Positions 62,031 through 64,000 of a stretch of 64,000 nucleotides of DNA are shown piece by piece; position 1 is the stretch's first letter; each line of letters starts with the position of its first letter. Both the position numbers and the translations under genes were made by a program. Source of the DNA: Pseudomonas canadensis (GTDB taxonomy: Bacteria; Pseudomonadota; Gammaproteobacteria; Pseudomonadales; Pseudomonadaceae); NCBI RefSeq assembly GCF_000503215.1, contig NZ_AYTD01000017.1, positions 434,001 to 498,000 of the forward strand. The letters are read 5' to 3'. A model generated the notes under the pieces. The model did no database searches and was not told the DNA's origin. It was given only the letters and a program-made list of their open reading frames with translations.

Positions 62031-64000
62031 AGCCGCTCCGGCAGGCTGAAGCCACTGAGCACGCGGCTCTTGAACGGGTTGAAGGCGCTGTTGGCGCGCA
62101 GTTCGTAGGCGATGCTCGCACCGTCGACGCGCAGGCGCAGGTTGAAGCGGTCCGGGGAATTACCAGCCGTAAGGTCCGATTGCTCCAGCAGGCGGAACCA
62201 GGCCCACGGTCCGTCCAGGGTCACGCCGGAACGGCCACTGGCCGACGGCGGCATGATGGAGATACGCACCACGCCAATGCTGCCGGGGTTTGGCCATTGC
62301 ATCGCCACTGGGCGGCTGGGGCCGTGGTCGTAGCTCAATTGCTGGCCGTCGAGGTCAAGCAGGAACTGAGTGATGGTCGGGTCCATCGACACCGGCTTGA
62401 GTTCGAACCGCACAATCGGCTGGGTGCCGCCAGCGCGGAAGAACGCATCGCGGATCGTCGCCGCGCGCTGGAAGGTTTGCAGCACGCCCGGAGCAATGCC
62501 GAGCTTCTGCGCCGCGCCCGGCTGCCAGCGCCAGGTCTGCGCCGAGGTGTCCACGTAAGGTTGCAGGTATTTGCGGAAGTAATTGTCCATCACCCCGCCC
62601 ACGCCGAAGAACTGCCCGAAGTCATCCAGGGTCGCGTCCCGTGCGCTGCCCGGCGACATCGGGTAGCGGCCGGCCAGGGACTGGCGATACACGTTGACCA
62701 CTTCGCTGACCCAGGCCGCGTTCAGTTGATTGCGCACCCCGCCCATCATGCTGTTGGTGGTGGAATTGACCACCGACTTGACCATGCCCTGCACCAACGG
62801 TGGCTGGCGTTCGGCATTCAGGCTGACCCGCGTGGCCGCAGCGGCCGCCTGGTTCTTCGCCTCACCGAGCAAGGCATCACCGCTGGCGCCGACCATGGCG
62901 CTGACCTGCACATACAGCGCATTCATGTCGGTGAGCAGGCCATCGATGGCCGCTGGCTCGCCTTCATTCTTGCTGACGATGCTGTTGAGTTCGGCAAAGT
63001 GTGCGGTCACCGGATCATCCGCAGCAGCAGGTGCATTGGCGGTCGGTTGTTCCTGGCCAAGCAGGCTGCCCAGGCGCTCCTTGAGCTTGTCGACGCCCCC
63101 TTCCACCGGTACGCCTTTAGCGGCCAATTGGCGCTCTTCGGCTTGCAGATCGGTTTCCTTGGCCACCGCCACCAGCAGTTTTTTCAGCGGAGAAGTCGGA
63201 CCGGAAATCACCCGCAATACGTCGGCCGCCTGGGCCACGCTGGTGATCGGCACAAAGTCGATGTCCGCCAGCAACGCATCCCACTGACGCTGGTAATCCT
63301 GGAAATACAGGCGGCGTACGTCGGCGGCGAGGCTCACCACGTTCTGCTGGTCGGCCTGTTCGTGCCCCAACACCCACTGCTCTTCAGCCAGGGTGCCGGT
63401 CTGGTTCAGGCTGCTCAACAAAAACGCCTGGCGATAGCCCTTGGCGGTGAAGAACCCACTCAACGGCTCGCCAAGTGGTTTGCCACTTTTGCGGCTGAAC
63501 ACCAGCGCCGCATCACGACCGGCGGCTTCGTTGATGCGAAAGTCCGGGATGCCTTCGGGCAGTTTCTGGCGTTTGACCCGGTCATACACACGCTGGGCTA
63601 CCGGCAGTTGTTGCAACTGACGACGCAGGTCATCGATCAGGCGTGGGTCGAGGCGAGCACTCGGTGGATGGCGTTCAAACAGCGCCTGCAAGTGCCCGGC
63701 CAATGCCTGGCGCTGATCGGCCGGCAAGTCGCGCGGCAGGTTGCGGTCCCAGTCGAGGGCGATCCAGGCCTTGATGAAGTCCGGGTCGTAATGCTCGGAA
63801 TCGGCGAGCATCAGGTAGGCCTTGAGGCCTTCGTAGAGGAAGTCGGAATTGCCGCCGCCGTGCAGTTGCTCTTCGATGCGCGTCACCAGGCGTGGCGCGA
63901 ACACGGCGATCAACAGCTTGCGGTAGACACTGGCGGACTCGGCTTCAAGCATGTCGCCCTGGTACAGCCCCAGGCCTTCGGACCAGCTTGGCGAGTCGCC
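62027..64000 (-). CDS. tssM: T6SS membrane-complex protein TssM/IcmF (5' end beyond the window)
   Basis: The frame runs without a stop to the window edge, so only the C-terminal 657 residues or so are seen. They start in the periplasmic region (WSEGLGLYQGD, then MLEAESASVYRKLL) and contain the IcmF-related and C-terminal TssM domains (AAQKLGIAPGVLQTFQRAAT; SGVTLDGPWAWFRLLEQS). TssM with TssL and TssJ forms the trans-envelope complex that docks the T6SS tail. The Walker-type N-terminal part lies outside. It is the most upstream gene seen in the minus-strand module. Confidence 0.95.
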   Translation of the reverse strand, partial: GDSPSWSEGLGLYQGDMLEAESASVYRKLLIAVFAPRLVTRIEEQLHGGGNSDFLYEGLKAYLMLADSEHYDPDFIKAWIALDWDRNLPRDLPADQRQALAGHLQALFERHPPSARLDPRLIDDLRRQLQQLPVAQRVYDRVKRQKLPEGIPDFRINEAAGRDAALVFSRKSGKPLGEPLSGFFTAKGYRQAFLLSSLNQTGTLAEEQWVLGHEQADQQNVVSLAADVRRLYFQDYQRQWDALLADIDFVPITSVAQAADVLRVISGPTSPLKKLLVAVAKETDLQAEERQLAAKGVPVEGGVDKLKERLGSLLGQEQPTANAPAAADDPVTAHFAELNSIVSKNEGEPAAIDGLLTDMNALYVQVSAMVGASGDALLGEAKNQAAAAATRVSLNAERQPPLVQGMVKSVVNSTTNSMMGGVRNQLNAAWVSEVVNVYRQSLAGRYPMSPGSARDATLDDFGQFFGVGGVMDNYFRKYLQPYVDTSAQTWRWQPGAAQKLGIAPGVLQTFQRAATIRDAFFRAGGTQPIVRFELKPVSMDPTITQFLLDLDGQQLSYDHGPSRPVAMQWPNPGSIGVVRISIMPPSASGRSGVTLDGPWAWFRLLEQSDLTAGNSPDRFNLRLRVDGASIAYELRANSAFNPFKSRVLSGFSLPERL

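Noticed and set aside
1..64000. CRISPR array, prophage, insertion sequence, tRNA or rRNA
   Set aside because: I saw no regularly spaced direct repeats, phage or transposase genes, or RNA gene structures anywhere in the window.

Overview
The window is a gene-dense, GC-rich chromosomal segment of a fluorescent Pseudomonas (P. fluorescens group is the best guess). Evidence for this is the gene order, which follows from memory the region of the P. aeruginosa PAO1 chromosome running from comM and rep through dadA, kauB, rpmBG, coaBC-dut-algC-argB, pyrE-crc-rph, gmk-rpoZ-spoT to oxyR-recG, together with GTAGGAGC-type REP palindromes and Pseudomonas-specific genes (algC, crc, pauR). I see no prophage, insertion sequence, tRNA, rRNA or CRISPR array.

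Region by region: (1) 1-12.1 kb holds the 3' part of a comM-like ATPase, a TetR regulator divergent from an unusual ABC-type six-helix membrane protein, a chemoreceptor, a LysR regulator divergent from a MATE pump, a c-di-GMP enzyme of the ProE type, the Rep helicase and xpt. (2) 12.1-27.5 kb is a catabolic block: acetyl-CoA hydrolase/transferase, cytochrome c5, PauR (polyamine catabolism repressor), the D-alanine operon dadA-ridA-dadX with divergent lrp, a PuuB/PauB-like FAD oxidoreductase, a MocR regulator divergent from a DUF1127 gene, a phospholipase D-like lipoprotein, an MFS carrier, the aldehyde dehydrogenase KauB and a cupin protein. (3) 27.6-36.2 kb has rpmB-rpmG, an orphan peptide-binding protein, radC, coaBC-dut-algC-argB, then a degraded-looking patch of very small genes. 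(4) 36.3-52.5 kb is core housekeeping: pyrE, crc, rph, yicC-gmk-rpoZ-spoT-ridA, an exbB-exbD-tonB operon, oxyR-recG and a YbaK-HDOD fusion. (5) 52.6-64 kb ends in the post-translational control module of a type VI secretion system (T6SS), all on the minus strand and largely translationally coupled: tssM (cut by the window end), tagF, pppA, ppkA, tagT, tagS, tagR, tagQ.

Working together: in the T6SS module the TagQRST envelope relay would sense a signal and activate the kinase PpkA, which PppA opposes; TagF is an independent brake, and TssM is the membrane-complex part being assembled. In the catabolic block, DadX and DadA convert L-Ala to D-Ala and then pyruvate under Lrp, RidA removes the reactive imine/enamine, and PauR, the FAD oxidoreductase and KauB belong to gamma-glutamylated polyamine breakdown.

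The most interesting non-coding signals are a perfectly spaced pair of TetR operators (1790-1827), a long inverted repeat between the MocR and DUF1127 genes (20951-21045), REP hairpins that supply the stop codons of convergent genes (24113-24140, 30131), a palindrome between kauB and the cupin gene (27103-27122), a three-tier hairpin after argB (35237-35321) and two successive small reading frames each broken by an in-frame TAA (35653-36184). I did not find a clearly undescribed multi-gene system; the T6SS regulatory module is of a known type.
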